DNA of 64,000 nt from Bacillus sp. CH30_1T (GTDB lineage Bacteria; Bacillota; Bacilli; Bacillales; Bacillaceae_B). Positions within the stretch are counted from its first letter, which is position 1; every line of letters begins with the position of its first letter. The position numbers and the translations under genes were made by a program. Positions 36,200-44,000 of this stretch are shown here, piece by piece. The notes under the pieces are model-generated. The model worked only from the letters and a program-made list of their open reading frames with translations. It did no database searches and had not been told where the DNA came from. The stretch lies in assembly GCF_008364765.1 (NCBI RefSeq), contig NZ_VTUY01000004.1, positions 720,469-784,468 on the forward strand, written 5' to 3'.

Positions 36200-38782
36200 T
36201 TACGAATATGGAGGCTTTCTTCTCGTTTTTCTTTTCACTCTGGCTGAATGACATCTATCACAAATTGGAAACCCGAAGTTTGGAGGCAATTTCTTTCCGC
36301 ATTGCTTACACGACTGACTCATACTGGGGACCTCTGTCCTAAGACTTTCGTGTACTCCATCGGCGATTTCACTTCTAACCCGCTCCCAGTAATACGCCTC
36401 TGTTTGTCTTCCCAATCGATATAAGAATAAGAGATGCAGGCCGACAGCCTTGTAGGATACCTCTTTTTGTTCCAAGTTTTTGTTATTTATAGGTGGTTCG
36501 GGTAACTCTTCTCCGTGTACAATGGCGTACATGCACTCTAGCCATTGCTCGGTTAACTGAGCTTCTTTTTTCGAAAAAGGAAGATGTAAAAATCCGTACA
36601 GGTCATTTAACGTAAGCTTCGCCTCTATATCGGTTCCACGAATTAGTTCATATAACTCCCTTTCTTCAAAAAGGGTTGCTTTTTCAGTACCATAAGGACT
36701 TTTGAATTTCTCCCAAAAGTAGAAAAATGTATCAAGGTCATGGTAATAGCGTTGAAAACGTTCAAACACACCGCTTGTCGGTGCGATGGCAAAGGTTTCG
36801 AGAGATCGATCGGGCTGATCTAACAGAAGTTTCATTACTTTAATATCCTTTGTAAAAGCTACTTTCCCTTCATTGTACAGTCCTTTTCTGCCAGCACGAC
36901 CGGCAATCTGCTTTACTTCCTGTGATGTCAGCCTTCTCCTTCTCGTTCCGTCAAATTTATCGGTTTCCAGGAATACGATCCTTCGTATCGGTAAATTCAA
37001 GCCCATTCCGATTGCATCGGTTGCCACAATCATATTTGACTTTCCTTTAATGAATTGCATCATTTGTTTCTTTCTTGTTTCAGGAGGCATACTGCCGTAA
37101 ATCATGCTGACCTTATGTCCATTATTTTGCAACCTTGATGCTGTATCCAATACTTTTTTACGGGAAAAGCAAACGAGTGCATCTCCTTTTTTTGCATGCC
37201 GCAATTGGAATTCTTTCGATTCGACTTGCAAAGGAATTTCTCTTTTGTAATCATGGACTTCAATGTTTCCTTCACCCACTAATTCCATTAGCAGGTCCCG
37301 GACATTTTCACTTCCGATGATATGTACCTCATTTGCCCTTGCTTTTGTAATCGCACGGTACCAGGAAAAACCTCTATCTTGATCGGCCAGCATCTGAGCC
37401 TCATCAATTACAATCACTTCATATTCGTCCTTTTCACGGAACATCTCTACCGTAGATGACACGTGCTTTGCTAAAGGGATTTCTTTTTCCTCTTCTCCTG
37501 TTTTCAGATTACAAGGTACTCCATCTCCGTTTAATGTATCAAATACCTCCAGGGCGAGGAGGCGGAGTGGAGCTAAATACATACCGCTTTTCGCTTCTTT
37601 CATCCGGCTTATGGCATGATGGGTTTTCCCGGTATTCGTTTCACCGATATGGAGGATATACTTGATATCCCCCCGGAATGAAGGACTATACTCCCTTCCA
37701 AAAATATCTTCCATCATTCGTTGTTCTTCTTCCTGCTTCCTTTTCACCTCTGCTAACTCAGCAGCCTTTCTCTTCTCCCGCTTATGTTTATCACTTTCAT
37801 AAATGAAAAGGTGAATATTCTCATCAAAAGGAACTTCTACAAGCTGATATAAGTCCTCAACATACTCCTCTTGAATCAAAGTGAAAAAGGTCGACTTCAA
37901 AGTAAGGAGAAAATGGTGACTAAGCCTGCTCAAACGTTCTTCTGATAAAGGCTGACTGAATACATCATTGTAATCCGACAATAATTCTTCAGGCATATGA
38001 CTCATGAGTGAGCGGTATACAATTTGCTCTGAATAATAAAAGACGAATCGCTCATACGGATAGAAATAGGTTTCGTATTCCCATACGTGTCCATCCCAGT
38101 TTTCACTCTTCTTGTGAATGGAGCCTGTAAATTCCTTAAGGAAATCAGATACCGTTGTAAAAGAATCACTAGTGAAGTTTCCTTCCTCTTCCAGTCTCTC
38201 TTCCAGCATATATGGTTCAGTATGGCGATATTTTGTTTTTAATTCCAGATCTTGTACAAATTTTTTAGCAAATAAATAGCGTAACTCCACATACCAATAC
38301 AGTTCAAACTCATCCATTTGCTTGTTTATGAAAGAGAGGATATCTTTTTGAATATCCTTTTGAAGGGCTGCTTGCTTTTTTTCTTCGTGTTTTTTTATAT
38401 AGTTTTCTCTAACCTGTTGATGGCGCTCCTTCCAATCGTTTGCTGAAGGTGGATGTTCCATTAACCAGTTTAGAATATGAAATGGCTGAAAATCTCTTAT
38501 CTCATTGCGAAATAACTTGTTAATCAGTTTCTTATCTGTCCCTCCGATATCATAACCTTTTTTCCTTAAGAAGGCTTTTTTATGGCTTCGAAGAACATCA
38601 TTGGTTACCTTGTTAAGCCAGATATTCGTCCAGATATTGTGAAAGAAAGCACTTCTTTCTGTAACATAATCCTGAAATGAAGGACAATTTTCATGTTTCT
38701 CTAAGTAAAGTGTGATATCATCTTCTATTTTTCGTTTTGTTTCCTCTATGGCTTCTTCACGAAGTATTTGAAGGTTTTGCAT
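36200..38782 (-). CDS. SUV3-like superfamily 2 RNA helicase with C-terminal zinc ribbon
   Basis: An 860-residue helicase. About 370 N-terminal residues are lysine/glutamate-rich and helical. The SF2 core starts at HIGETNTGKTHHAI (Walker A in SUV3 style), then APLRLLALEV, DEAQML (motif II), IYGSMPPETR, ATDAIGMGLNLPI (motif V) and QIAGRAGR (motif VI). A SUV3-like C-terminal region follows, and the end has a four-cysteine ribbon, CKQCGKKL...ICDRC. SUV3 works with RNA-degrading enzymes in mitochondria; in Bacillaceae the role is unstudied to my knowledge. The ATG at 38782 follows AAAGGGGTCTTACC. Confidence 0.87.
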   Translation of the reverse strand: MQNLQILREEAIEETKRKIEDDITLYLEKHENCPSFQDYVTERSAFFHNIWTNIWLNKVTNDVLRSHKKAFLRKKGYDIGGTDKKLINKLFRNEIRDFQPFHILNWLMEHPPSANDWKERHQQVRENYIKKHEEKKQAALQKDIQKDILSFINKQMDEFELYWYVELRYLFAKKFVQDLELKTKYRHTEPYMLEERLEEEGNFTSDSFTTVSDFLKEFTGSIHKKSENWDGHVWEYETYFYPYERFVFYYSEQIVYRSLMSHMPEELLSDYNDVFSQPLSEERLSRLSHHFLLTLKSTFFTLIQEEYVEDLYQLVEVPFDENIHLFIYESDKHKREKRKAAELAEVKRKQEEEQRMMEDIFGREYSPSFRGDIKYILHIGETNTGKTHHAISRMKEAKSGMYLAPLRLLALEVFDTLNGDGVPCNLKTGEEEKEIPLAKHVSSTVEMFREKDEYEVIVIDEAQMLADQDRGFSWYRAITKARANEVHIIGSENVRDLLMELVGEGNIEVHDYKREIPLQVESKEFQLRHAKKGDALVCFSRKKVLDTASRLQNNGHKVSMIYGSMPPETRKKQMMQFIKGKSNMIVATDAIGMGLNLPIRRIVFLETDKFDGTRRRRLTSQEVKQIAGRAGRKGLYNEGKVAFTKDIKVMKLLLDQPDRSLETFAIAPTSGVFERFQRYYHDLDTFFYFWEKFKSPYGTEKATLFEERELYELIRGTDIEAKLTLNDLYGFLHLPFSKKEAQLTEQWLECMYAIVHGEELPEPPINNKNLEQKEVSYKAVGLHLLFLYRLGRQTEAYYWERVRSEIADGVHESLRTEVPSMSQSCKQCGKKLPPNFGFPICDRCHSARVKRKTRRKPPYS

Positions 38783-38960
38783 GGTAAGACCCCTTTATAT
38801 GTTTTACGCGTTATCCCTATATGTACTTTATAGTGTATGTATTTCTTCTTTATCTAACAAATCTCTTGCTTACAAATAGTTCATTATAGCATACAAGCTG
38901 CACCTAAATGATGATAAATTAAACCAAACCACGCAAGCCCCATAGTTCAGGGCATGCATG

Positions 38961-39407
38961 TCATTGTTTGCCTGTCTCAACCGCTTGCCCAACCGCTTCA
39001 GTTAGTTCCTTGGTGAGCTCGTGCACCATTTTATCAAATGTAGATTCAAGGATTTTAGCCAGTGAACTTGTGGATTCAATCGCTAGACACCCGGTCATAG
39101 CTGTGATGGAAGAGTTTACTTCATCAGCCTTAAAAAAACCTTCACCTGTAAACTTTTGATTGATCCCCCTTAATATGAACTTAACTTCGGATGGTTCCTT
39201 CCATTCTATAACCAGTACCTTCACATGCACCTTTTTGCTCATCACTCCAAAATGCAGGGTGAATTTCCAAGTCGATTGAACGTCAGAAATAATAGTATGC
39301 TCTTTGTATCCAGGTACAAGAGGAGCCCAGGCATTCATATCACGAATGAATTCCCATACACGTGAGCGTGATGCATGAACGTTAACATGATGAATTCCTA
39401 TTCCCAT
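38961..39407 (-). CDS. SRPBCC-superfamily protein (CoxG-like)
   Basis: A 148-residue START-like helix-grip protein. GIHHVNVHASRSRVWEFIRDMNAWAPLVPGYKEH is the typical beginning, split here by a conserved Trp-Pro pattern, and the long C-terminal helix contains ILESTFDKMVHELTKEL. CoxG-like proteins bind hydrophobic ligands or membranes and accompany CO dehydrogenases, but no cox genes are nearby. The start at 39407 is chosen because AAGGAAAGGGG lies 8 nt upstream; an in-frame start 28 codons earlier lacks an RBS. Confidence 0.8.
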   Translation of the reverse strand: MGIGIHHVNVHASRSRVWEFIRDMNAWAPLVPGYKEHTIISDVQSTWKFTLHFGVMSKKVHVKVLVIEWKEPSEVKFILRGINQKFTGEGFFKADEVNSSITAMTGCLAIESTSSLAKILESTFDKMVHELTKELTEAVGQAVETGKQ

Positions 39408-39489
39408 GAAAGTACCCCTTTCCTTATTAAATGAGAGGTCCGTGAATAGTATGTAGGGTAAGAGGCTATTATGACTGGTGGGAGTGATC

Positions 39490-39519
39490 AAAAAAAAAGA
39501 AGCTTCACAAGGAAGCCTC
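39490..39519 (-). terminator. Terminator after the HAD hydrolase
   Basis: Minus-strand GAGGCTTC / GAAGCTTC stem followed by TTTTTTTTGATC, directly after the stop codon at 39520. Confidence 0.85.
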
Positions 39520-40308
39520 CTATTTCATGTTATTTACAATCTCGAGAACTTCATGGAGCACTTTGATTTCATAATCAGGGATAATATCTTGAGGTTTTTG
39601 CTGACGGCGATTAATCCAAACCGTTGTGATACCGAGATTTGAAGCCCCGAGAATGTCTGTATTTAAATTATCTCCCACCATGATCACTTCGTCCTTTTGA
39701 AGCCTCAGCCTATCTAATGCATGAAGGAACATCGCTGAATCTGGTTTCCCTTTACCGATATCTCCTGAAATGATAATTTCTTCAAAATATGGTACGAGTT
39801 CAGGAGTCCTTTCCAGTTTTGTATTCTGTAAATGGGGAGACCCATTCGTTAATAACAACAGTTGAAATTTATCCTTCACTTCATTTAGTACATGAAAAGT
39901 ATCTTCATACACAAAAGGTCTCTCTTTTCTCTCTATGCGAAATCTTTCTGATAATTCCTCCCCAAGGTTTTCGTCATAAATGCCTAAAGACTGTAATCCT
40001 GTCTTCCAGGCCATTTTGCGGTAAGCTGGGACGATTTCTTTCATCTTATGGAAACCTTCATCATGTTCATCCAGGAAGTCTCCCCAAAGTCCTTCAAAGG
40101 GGTTAATGCCAATATTTTGTGTAAATTCATATGTATCATAGGTTGAATACAACTTTGTCGCAGCTTCTCTGACACTAAGCTCTAAATCTTTGGGATCCAC
40201 CCCCACTCTTGTCTGTGCATATCGGCAAGTTGCTTTAAACGCTTCTTCAATACTTTTGGAGTCCCATAATAATGTGTCATCCAAATCAAACATGATGGCT
40301 TTAATCAT
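39520..40308 (-). CDS. HAD-superfamily hydrolase (YjjG/YsaA-like)
   Basis: A 262-residue HAD phosphatase. Motif I is MFDLDDTLLW (nucleophile at Asp8), motif II LLTNGSPH, motif III a lysine in GDIGKGKPD, and motif IV VMVGDNLNTDILGASNLG. A C1 helical cap lies between motifs I and II. Related enzymes dephosphorylate nucleotides such as dUMP and 5-substituted analogues (YjjG), or unknown metabolites. The substrate cannot be predicted here. Monocistronic. Confidence 0.88.
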   Translation of the reverse strand: MIKAIMFDLDDTLLWDSKSIEEAFKATCRYAQTRVGVDPKDLELSVREAATKLYSTYDTYEFTQNIGINPFEGLWGDFLDEHDEGFHKMKEIVPAYRKMAWKTGLQSLGIYDENLGEELSERFRIERKERPFVYEDTFHVLNEVKDKFQLLLLTNGSPHLQNTKLERTPELVPYFEEIIISGDIGKGKPDSAMFLHALDRLRLQKDEVIMVGDNLNTDILGASNLGITTVWINRRQQKPQDIIPDYEIKVLHEVLEIVNNMK

Positions 40309-40466
40309 TTTCTTCTCTCCCTTTTTCGTTTACGTTGAACTTATATTTTAGATTACTAGCTATACGGGAATTAGTAAACCAGGAAGAGAAATAAATTTTC
40401 TTCACGTTATTTTCAACGTTTTTAGGGAATATAACTAAAAACAGCGTATATTGAGGTGATTTTTAC

Positions 40467-40763
40467 ATGTGGATTGTATATGCAAGTATTGCGTTAATTG
40501 TGGTTGCTATAGTCATGTTGGGAGCTGCGCTAATGAAAACAGTGAAGACGACTAGACCCATTATTACTGAAATGAATCAAACGGTGGCAAACATTCAAAC
40601 CAGAATGGACAAAATTTCTTCTGAAGCGAACCAGCTACAAGAAACACAAGGAGAGATTCAGGGAGATATCGAATATAAAAAGACGACCATTACCAACACC
40701 GTTCAAGAAGTCAAACGTACACCAGAAGTATTGAAAGGATTTTTAACCAGCTTGAAGAAATAA
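40467..40763 (+). CDS. DUF948-family small membrane protein (YtxG-like)
   Basis: A 98-residue protein with one N-terminal transmembrane helix (IALIVVAIVMLGAALM) and a long amphipathic helix in the cytoplasm or cell-wall zone (TVANIQTRMDKISSEANQLQ). This is the DUF948 pattern found in B. subtilis YtxG, a general-stress small protein. Start ATG at 40467 after TGAGGTGATTTTTAC. It has its own terminator. Confidence 0.75.
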   Translation: MWIVYASIALIVVAIVMLGAALMKTVKTTRPIITEMNQTVANIQTRMDKISSEANQLQETQGEIQGDIEYKKTTITNTVQEVKRTPEVLKGFLTSLKK

Positions 40764-40770
40764 AACAAGA

Positions 40771-40800
40771 TCACCTTACTCTTTAGTGAGGTGACTTATT
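40771..40800 (+). terminator. Terminator after the DUF948 gene
   Basis: TCACCTTACT / AGTGAGGTGA stem followed by CTTATTTATA. Confidence 0.7.
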
Positions 40801-40906
40801 TATACGCAATAGAAGTTTACATAATATAATTAAAGTTTACCTCCACTTCCCACCCCGCGTTTAAACATGATACAATCGATTAAACTAGTAAAGAGGAGGA
40901 GATGGC

Positions 40907-41557
40907 ATGAAAAAATGGGCATTTGTCTCTGACTTTGATGGTACGATCTCTAAAAAGGATTTTTATCATCTTGTACTGGAGAAATACTTTGCAGAGGGAC
41001 AAGCATTATACAAACAATGGAAATCTGGAGAAATAAAAGACATCGAATTTTTACGTCAGGTTTTCACGTCCATACATCAAGAAGAAAGTCAGATCATTGA
41101 AGATATACAATCTCTGGAGATTGATGACCACGTTCCTTCCTTCATCCATAAAGTGCAGGCACAAGGAGGGGACTTCTATATATTAAGCGCAGGTACAGAT
41201 TACTATATTCATCATATTCTTGGGCAGTACGGAATTAAAGGCGTTGAGGTATACTCAAATGAAGGATACTATAAAGAGAAGAATGTACATATGAATATTG
41301 ATCCTGAACATCCACATCACTCCGAAAGATATGGAATCGACAAAACAAAAGTTCTTACTGATCTCAAAAAAGAATATGAAACCATTTATTTTGCAGGTGA
41401 TAGTGAACCAGATAGTCACCCTGCCAAAGTGGCAGACGTTACTTTTGCCATGAAAGCTTTACAGGATATCTTGAAAGAAAATAATACTCCTCATATTAAA
41501 GTGAATGATTTCATTGACATTGAGCAACATCTAAGACGTATTGGAGTGCTGCACTAA
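40907..41557 (+). CDS. MtnX-like HAD-IB phosphatase
   Basis: A 216-residue HAD-IB protein. Nucleophile motif DFDGTISKKD (Asp10), motif II ILSAGTDYY, and motif IV FAGDSEPDSHPAKVADVTFAM are clear. It resembles MtnX, the 2-hydroxy-3-keto-5-methylthiopentenyl-1-phosphate phosphatase of methionine salvage (235 aa in B. subtilis). No other mtn genes are adjacent, so the salvage role is not confirmed by context and a serine phosphatase-like activity remains possible. RBS AGAGGAGGAGATGGC; a TACAAT -10 box lies at 40871. Confidence 0.78.
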   Translation: MKKWAFVSDFDGTISKKDFYHLVLEKYFAEGQALYKQWKSGEIKDIEFLRQVFTSIHQEESQIIEDIQSLEIDDHVPSFIHKVQAQGGDFYILSAGTDYYIHHILGQYGIKGVEVYSNEGYYKEKNVHMNIDPEHPHHSERYGIDKTKVLTDLKKEYETIYFAGDSEPDSHPAKVADVTFAMKALQDILKENNTPHIKVNDFIDIEQHLRRIGVLH

Positions 41558-41563
41558 ATCTTT

Positions 41564-41592
41564 TTGCTTATCTTGCCTGTGCGTGATACAAT
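41564..41592 (+). promoter_or_regulatory. SigA promoter of putative ncRNA 1
   Basis: TTGCTT (41564-41569), 17-bp spacer, TACAAT (41587-41592). The predicted +1 falls at about 41599, exactly where the first RNA stem begins. Confidence 0.7.
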
Positions 41593-41598
41593 AATCTT

Positions 41599-41708
41599 GC
41601 CTCTCCCGAACATTCGCTTGTTGCGGGACACTTAACCATGTACGGACGGGAGGGGCCTCGATATTAAAATTTTCAGACCGAATTCCTTTTGGAATTCGGT
41701 CTTTTTTA
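41599..41708 (+). ncRNA. Putative non-coding RNA 1 (about 110 nt)
   Basis: Between a clear SigA promoter and a strong terminator (GACCGAATTCC / GGAATTCGGTC then TTTTTT at 41676-41707) there is no plausible ORF. The RNA would start with GCCUCUCCCG (41599-41608), which pairs over ten bases with CGGGAGGGGC (41647-41656), enclosing about 38 nt with small internal helices such as CGC-UUGUU-GCG. This fits a free-standing small RNA. I considered 6S, SRP, RoxS/RsaE and FsrA; none matches what I remember of them. The Bacillaceae-1 RNA family should be tested. Confidence 0.6.
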
Positions 41709-41731
41709 TTCGCTGTTCATTTTTATAGATA

Positions 41732-41966
41732 TGAAAAAAGCCAGCCCCCGATTGGGAACTGGCTTGAGAAACTAATGTAAGGAGCCACATTTGCCGTAAT
41801 TTGATATAAGAAAGTTTTAAACCACCACTCCTCAAAGTGGGTGTTTGCAGAAGGTTTCCTGTCGTCCTCAGATCGTGGAGGCTTGACATTCCAACTTCGA
41901 TGTAAAACTCCCTATTACAGTTTAAAGGTTAAAACTTCGTTATGATTACGTACAACGCAGCCTGTA
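41732..41966 (-). ncRNA. Putative non-coding RNA 2 (about 230 nt, 6S-size)
   Basis: Minus-strand promoter TTGAAA (41995-42000), 17 bp, TATTAT (41972-41977) predicts a start near 41965. The transcript would end at a terminator (AAGCCAGTTCCC / GGGGGCTGGCTT then TTTTTT, 41732-41765). No credible ORF lies between. Internal pairing is extensive: UGUAAUAGGGAG with CUCCUUACA closes a domain holding CCUC...GAGG and CCACU...AGUGG hairpins. Size and long closing stem are like 6S RNA, but I could not match the known 6S or product-RNA sequence, so the class is open. Confidence 0.55.
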
Positions 41967-41971
41967 TTAGT

Positions 41972-42000
41972 ATAATACATCAACATGAATAGCATTTCAA
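41972..42000 (-). promoter_or_regulatory. SigA promoter of putative ncRNA 2
   Basis: TTGAAA and TATTAT with an optimal 17-bp spacer on the minus strand, 72 bp beyond the ppiB stop and pointing away from any ORF. Together with the two RNAs it explains the whole 41558-42071 gap. Confidence 0.7.
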
Positions 42001-42071
42001 CTATTGTTTTTCTTTACCATTAATAGATATTCGTTAACAAAAGAATCGGACCAAGGTCCGTCCCTCTTTTA

Positions 42072-42509
42072 TTACGCGTCGTATACTTCCATTTTCTCCA
42101 TAACGTCGCCGTTTCTCATTGATTTAGCGATGTCGATTCCTGAAGTCACTTTTCCGAATACGGTATGAACGCCGTTTAGGTGAGGCTGTGGCTCGTGAAC
42201 GATGAAGAACTGACTCCCTCCTGTATCTTTACCCGCATGGGCCATGGATAATGATCCTTCTTCATGCTTATGTGGATTTCCTTCTGTTTCACATTTGATT
42301 GTGTAACCAGGGCCACCCATACCATTACCATTAGGGCATCCGCCTTGGCTTACGAAACCAGGGATGACACGGTGGAAGCTTAAACCGTTGTAGAAACCTT
42401 CGTTTGCTAATTTTTCGAAATTTGCCACTGTTCCAGGTGCTTCATTTGGAAATAGATCAAATTCGATTTTTTCACCTGTCTGAAATTGTATGTATCCTTT
42501 TTTCGCCAT
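42072..42509 (-). CDS. ppiB: Peptidyl-prolyl cis-trans isomerase B (cyclophilin)
   Basis: A 145-residue cytoplasmic cyclophilin. [25 protein letters not shown] contains the catalytic Arg and Phe (quoted here in part), followed by [16 protein letters not shown] and [12 protein letters not shown]. Length matches B. subtilis PpiB (143). It accelerates proline isomerisation during folding. RBS AAAAGGAGCTGTTAATA precedes the ATG. Confidence 0.95.
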   Translation of the reverse strand: MAKKGYIQFQTGEKIEFDLFPNEAPGTVANFEKLANEGFYNGLSFHRVIPGFVSQGGCPNGNGMGGPGYTIKCETEGNPHKHEEGSLSMAHAGKDTGGSQFFIVHEPQPHLNGVHTVFGKVTSGIDIAKSMRNGDVMEKMEVYDA

Positions 42510-42753
42510 TATTAACAGCTCCTTTTTTATAATAGGTCAATCAATATAATATCATTGAACAATTCTAATGTCACTTTAAAGGTCCGTTTTCAATAGGAAA
42601 ACAATTCATTGAACGTACCACTTCAATTATCTTTACTGTTTATGCCTGCTGTTTTCACTTTCACCTAAATATTCGGGTACAGGTTGTCATGAAACACCAT
42701 CCAGTTTGAATAAGCTTTTATAGAAGTCATATTTCTTTTAGGGAGTGAAACAT

Positions 42754-43047
42754 ATGATCGAAAATTTATTGAATGGTGTTTCAATCGATCCCCAAGTCAC
42801 TGTACTCGTTCCAGTGCTATGGGTTTTAGGGTATGCATTGAAGCGGACTCCCCACATTCCGGATTGGTTGATTATCTGGATCTTGCTACTGGCAGGTGTA
42901 GCTGCCAGTGGCTGGACTTTGGGACTTGATTTCAATGGAATTGCCAATGGATTCATCGCAACGGGTGCAGCCATTACCACCCATCAATCTGTTAAACAGA
43001 CTTTTTTCGCACGGGTGAATGATCGAAATAAAAGAGAAAAAAAATAG
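42754..43047 (+). CDS. Phage-type holin (holin family protein), orphan
   Basis: A 97-residue protein resembling holins of the SPP1 / Phage_holin_5 type. Three hydrophobic stretches (VTVLVPVLWVLGYAL, WLIIWILLLAGVAASGW, GIANGFIATGAAITTHQSV) are followed by a basic tail (RVNDRNKREKK). The ATG at 42754 sits 8 nt after AGGGAG; an in-frame GTG three codons earlier is inside the RBS. No endolysin or other phage gene is next to it, so it is a domesticated or stranded gene, perhaps used in protein export or cell lysis. Confidence 0.75.
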   Translation: MIENLLNGVSIDPQVTVLVPVLWVLGYALKRTPHIPDWLIIWILLLAGVAASGWTLGLDFNGIANGFIATGAAITTHQSVKQTFFARVNDRNKREKK

Positions 43048-43053
43048 AGTCGA

Positions 43054-43109
43054 AAAAGGACTGGTACACGTGAAACTAAAATCACAGTTTCTCTTGGGCC
43101 AGTCCTTTT
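43054..43109. terminator. Bidirectional terminator with long stem
   Basis: AAAAGGACTGG / CCAGTCCTTTT with inner pairing GTGAAACT / AGTTTCTC, between convergent holin and PfpI-like genes. Confidence 0.8.
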
Positions 43110-43119
43110 AATTGTCCAT

Positions 43120-43641
43120 TTATTTTGCTAACACTTGAATGAATTCTCTCATATAGTCTGGTAAATCAGGTGGTCTGCGGCTTGAAACAATATGACCATC
43201 TGTGACGACAGATTCATTTACCCAGGTTGCACCTGCATTTTCCATGTCATCTTTTATTCCTGGTGTGCTGGTGACTTTTACACCTTGAAGAATTTTGGCA
43301 GAAATCAAAACCCAACCCGCATGACAGATTTGACCAATCGGTTTCTTACTCTTGTCCATGTTTTGAACCATTGAAATCACATCTACATAGCGACGCAACT
43401 TATCAGGTGACCATCCACCCGGTACGAGGATTGCATCATAGTCATCCGGATTGATATCTTTAAACGCGTATTCTGAAACAATCGGAACCCCGTATTTCCC
43501 GATGTATTCTTGATTTGCATTTTCGCCGACAATATGTACAATTGCTCCTTCTTCACGCAAACGTAATACAGGATACCATAGTTCAAGATCTTCAAAATCT
43601 GCACTTACTAATTGAATGACTTTTTTACCCGTTAGCTTCAA
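43120..43641 (-). CDS. DJ-1/PfpI-family protein
   Basis: A 173-residue type-1 glutamine-amidotransferase-fold protein. The nucleophile elbow is GQICHAGW with Cys106 and His107; the conserved Glu that activates the cysteine is near residue 18 (DFEDLE). The family includes PfpI protease, glyoxalase-III type deglycases and B. subtilis general-stress protein YraA/YfkM. Which activity applies cannot be read from sequence. Monocistronic; a GGAGG-like RBS (GAGGGGTCCTGTTG) precedes the ATG. Confidence 0.88.
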   Translation of the reverse strand: MKLTGKKVIQLVSADFEDLELWYPVLRLREEGAIVHIVGENANQEYIGKYGVPIVSEYAFKDINPDDYDAILVPGGWSPDKLRRYVDVISMVQNMDKSKKPIGQICHAGWVLISAKILQGVKVTSTPGIKDDMENAGATWVNESVVTDGHIVSSRRPPDLPDYMREFIQVLAK

Positions 43642-43710
43642 CAGGACCCCTCCTCACTTATCTTCACTATCATTGTCTAAGTTATGTTTAGATATTGCAA
43701 ACAATAAATC

Positions 43711-43851
43711 TTAATTATACGGACTATACTTCTTAACTGCTTTAATGATGGTCTTCGTTTGGAAATATGAAACGAGAAAGGCCGATACAGCCATGATTGT
43801 ACCAAACGTATAAATAAGGGTCGAAAATTGCTTAAATGTATTTTTCCTCAA
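43711..43851 (-). CDS. Possible small membrane protein (46 aa)
   Basis: A short ORF with a single hydrophobic helix (LIYTFGTIMAVSAFLVSYF) flanked by basic residues, ending KAVKKYSPYN. I prefer the TTG at 43851 preceded by AAGGTGATTCTC. The longer frame to 43941 has an implausible N-terminus and would run into the divergent peroxiredoxin region. Bacilli carry many such uncharacterised small membrane proteins; function unknown. Confidence 0.5.
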   Translation of the reverse strand: MRKNTFKQFSTLIYTFGTIMAVSAFLVSYFQTKTIIKAVKKYSPYN

Positions 43852-44000
43852 GAGAATCACCTTACCTTCAATAATGTACCACACCTTGCTATTATTCCCA
43901 TGTTGAAATGAAATATAAGGAGGTAAGGAACCGCCATCCAATCATATATTTTGATGAACCGACATATGTTGATAGTACTTTTTCTGAAAGGGGTGAGCCG

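Noticed and set aside
41632..41889. 85-codon minus-strand ORF
   Set aside because: It runs through two strong terminator hairpins and the body of the putative RNAs, has no RBS, and its composition is not protein-like.
43908..44000. Upstream in-frame extension of the peroxiredoxin
   Set aside because: The ATG at 44001 has a clear RBS, and the 31 extra codons do not resemble the family.
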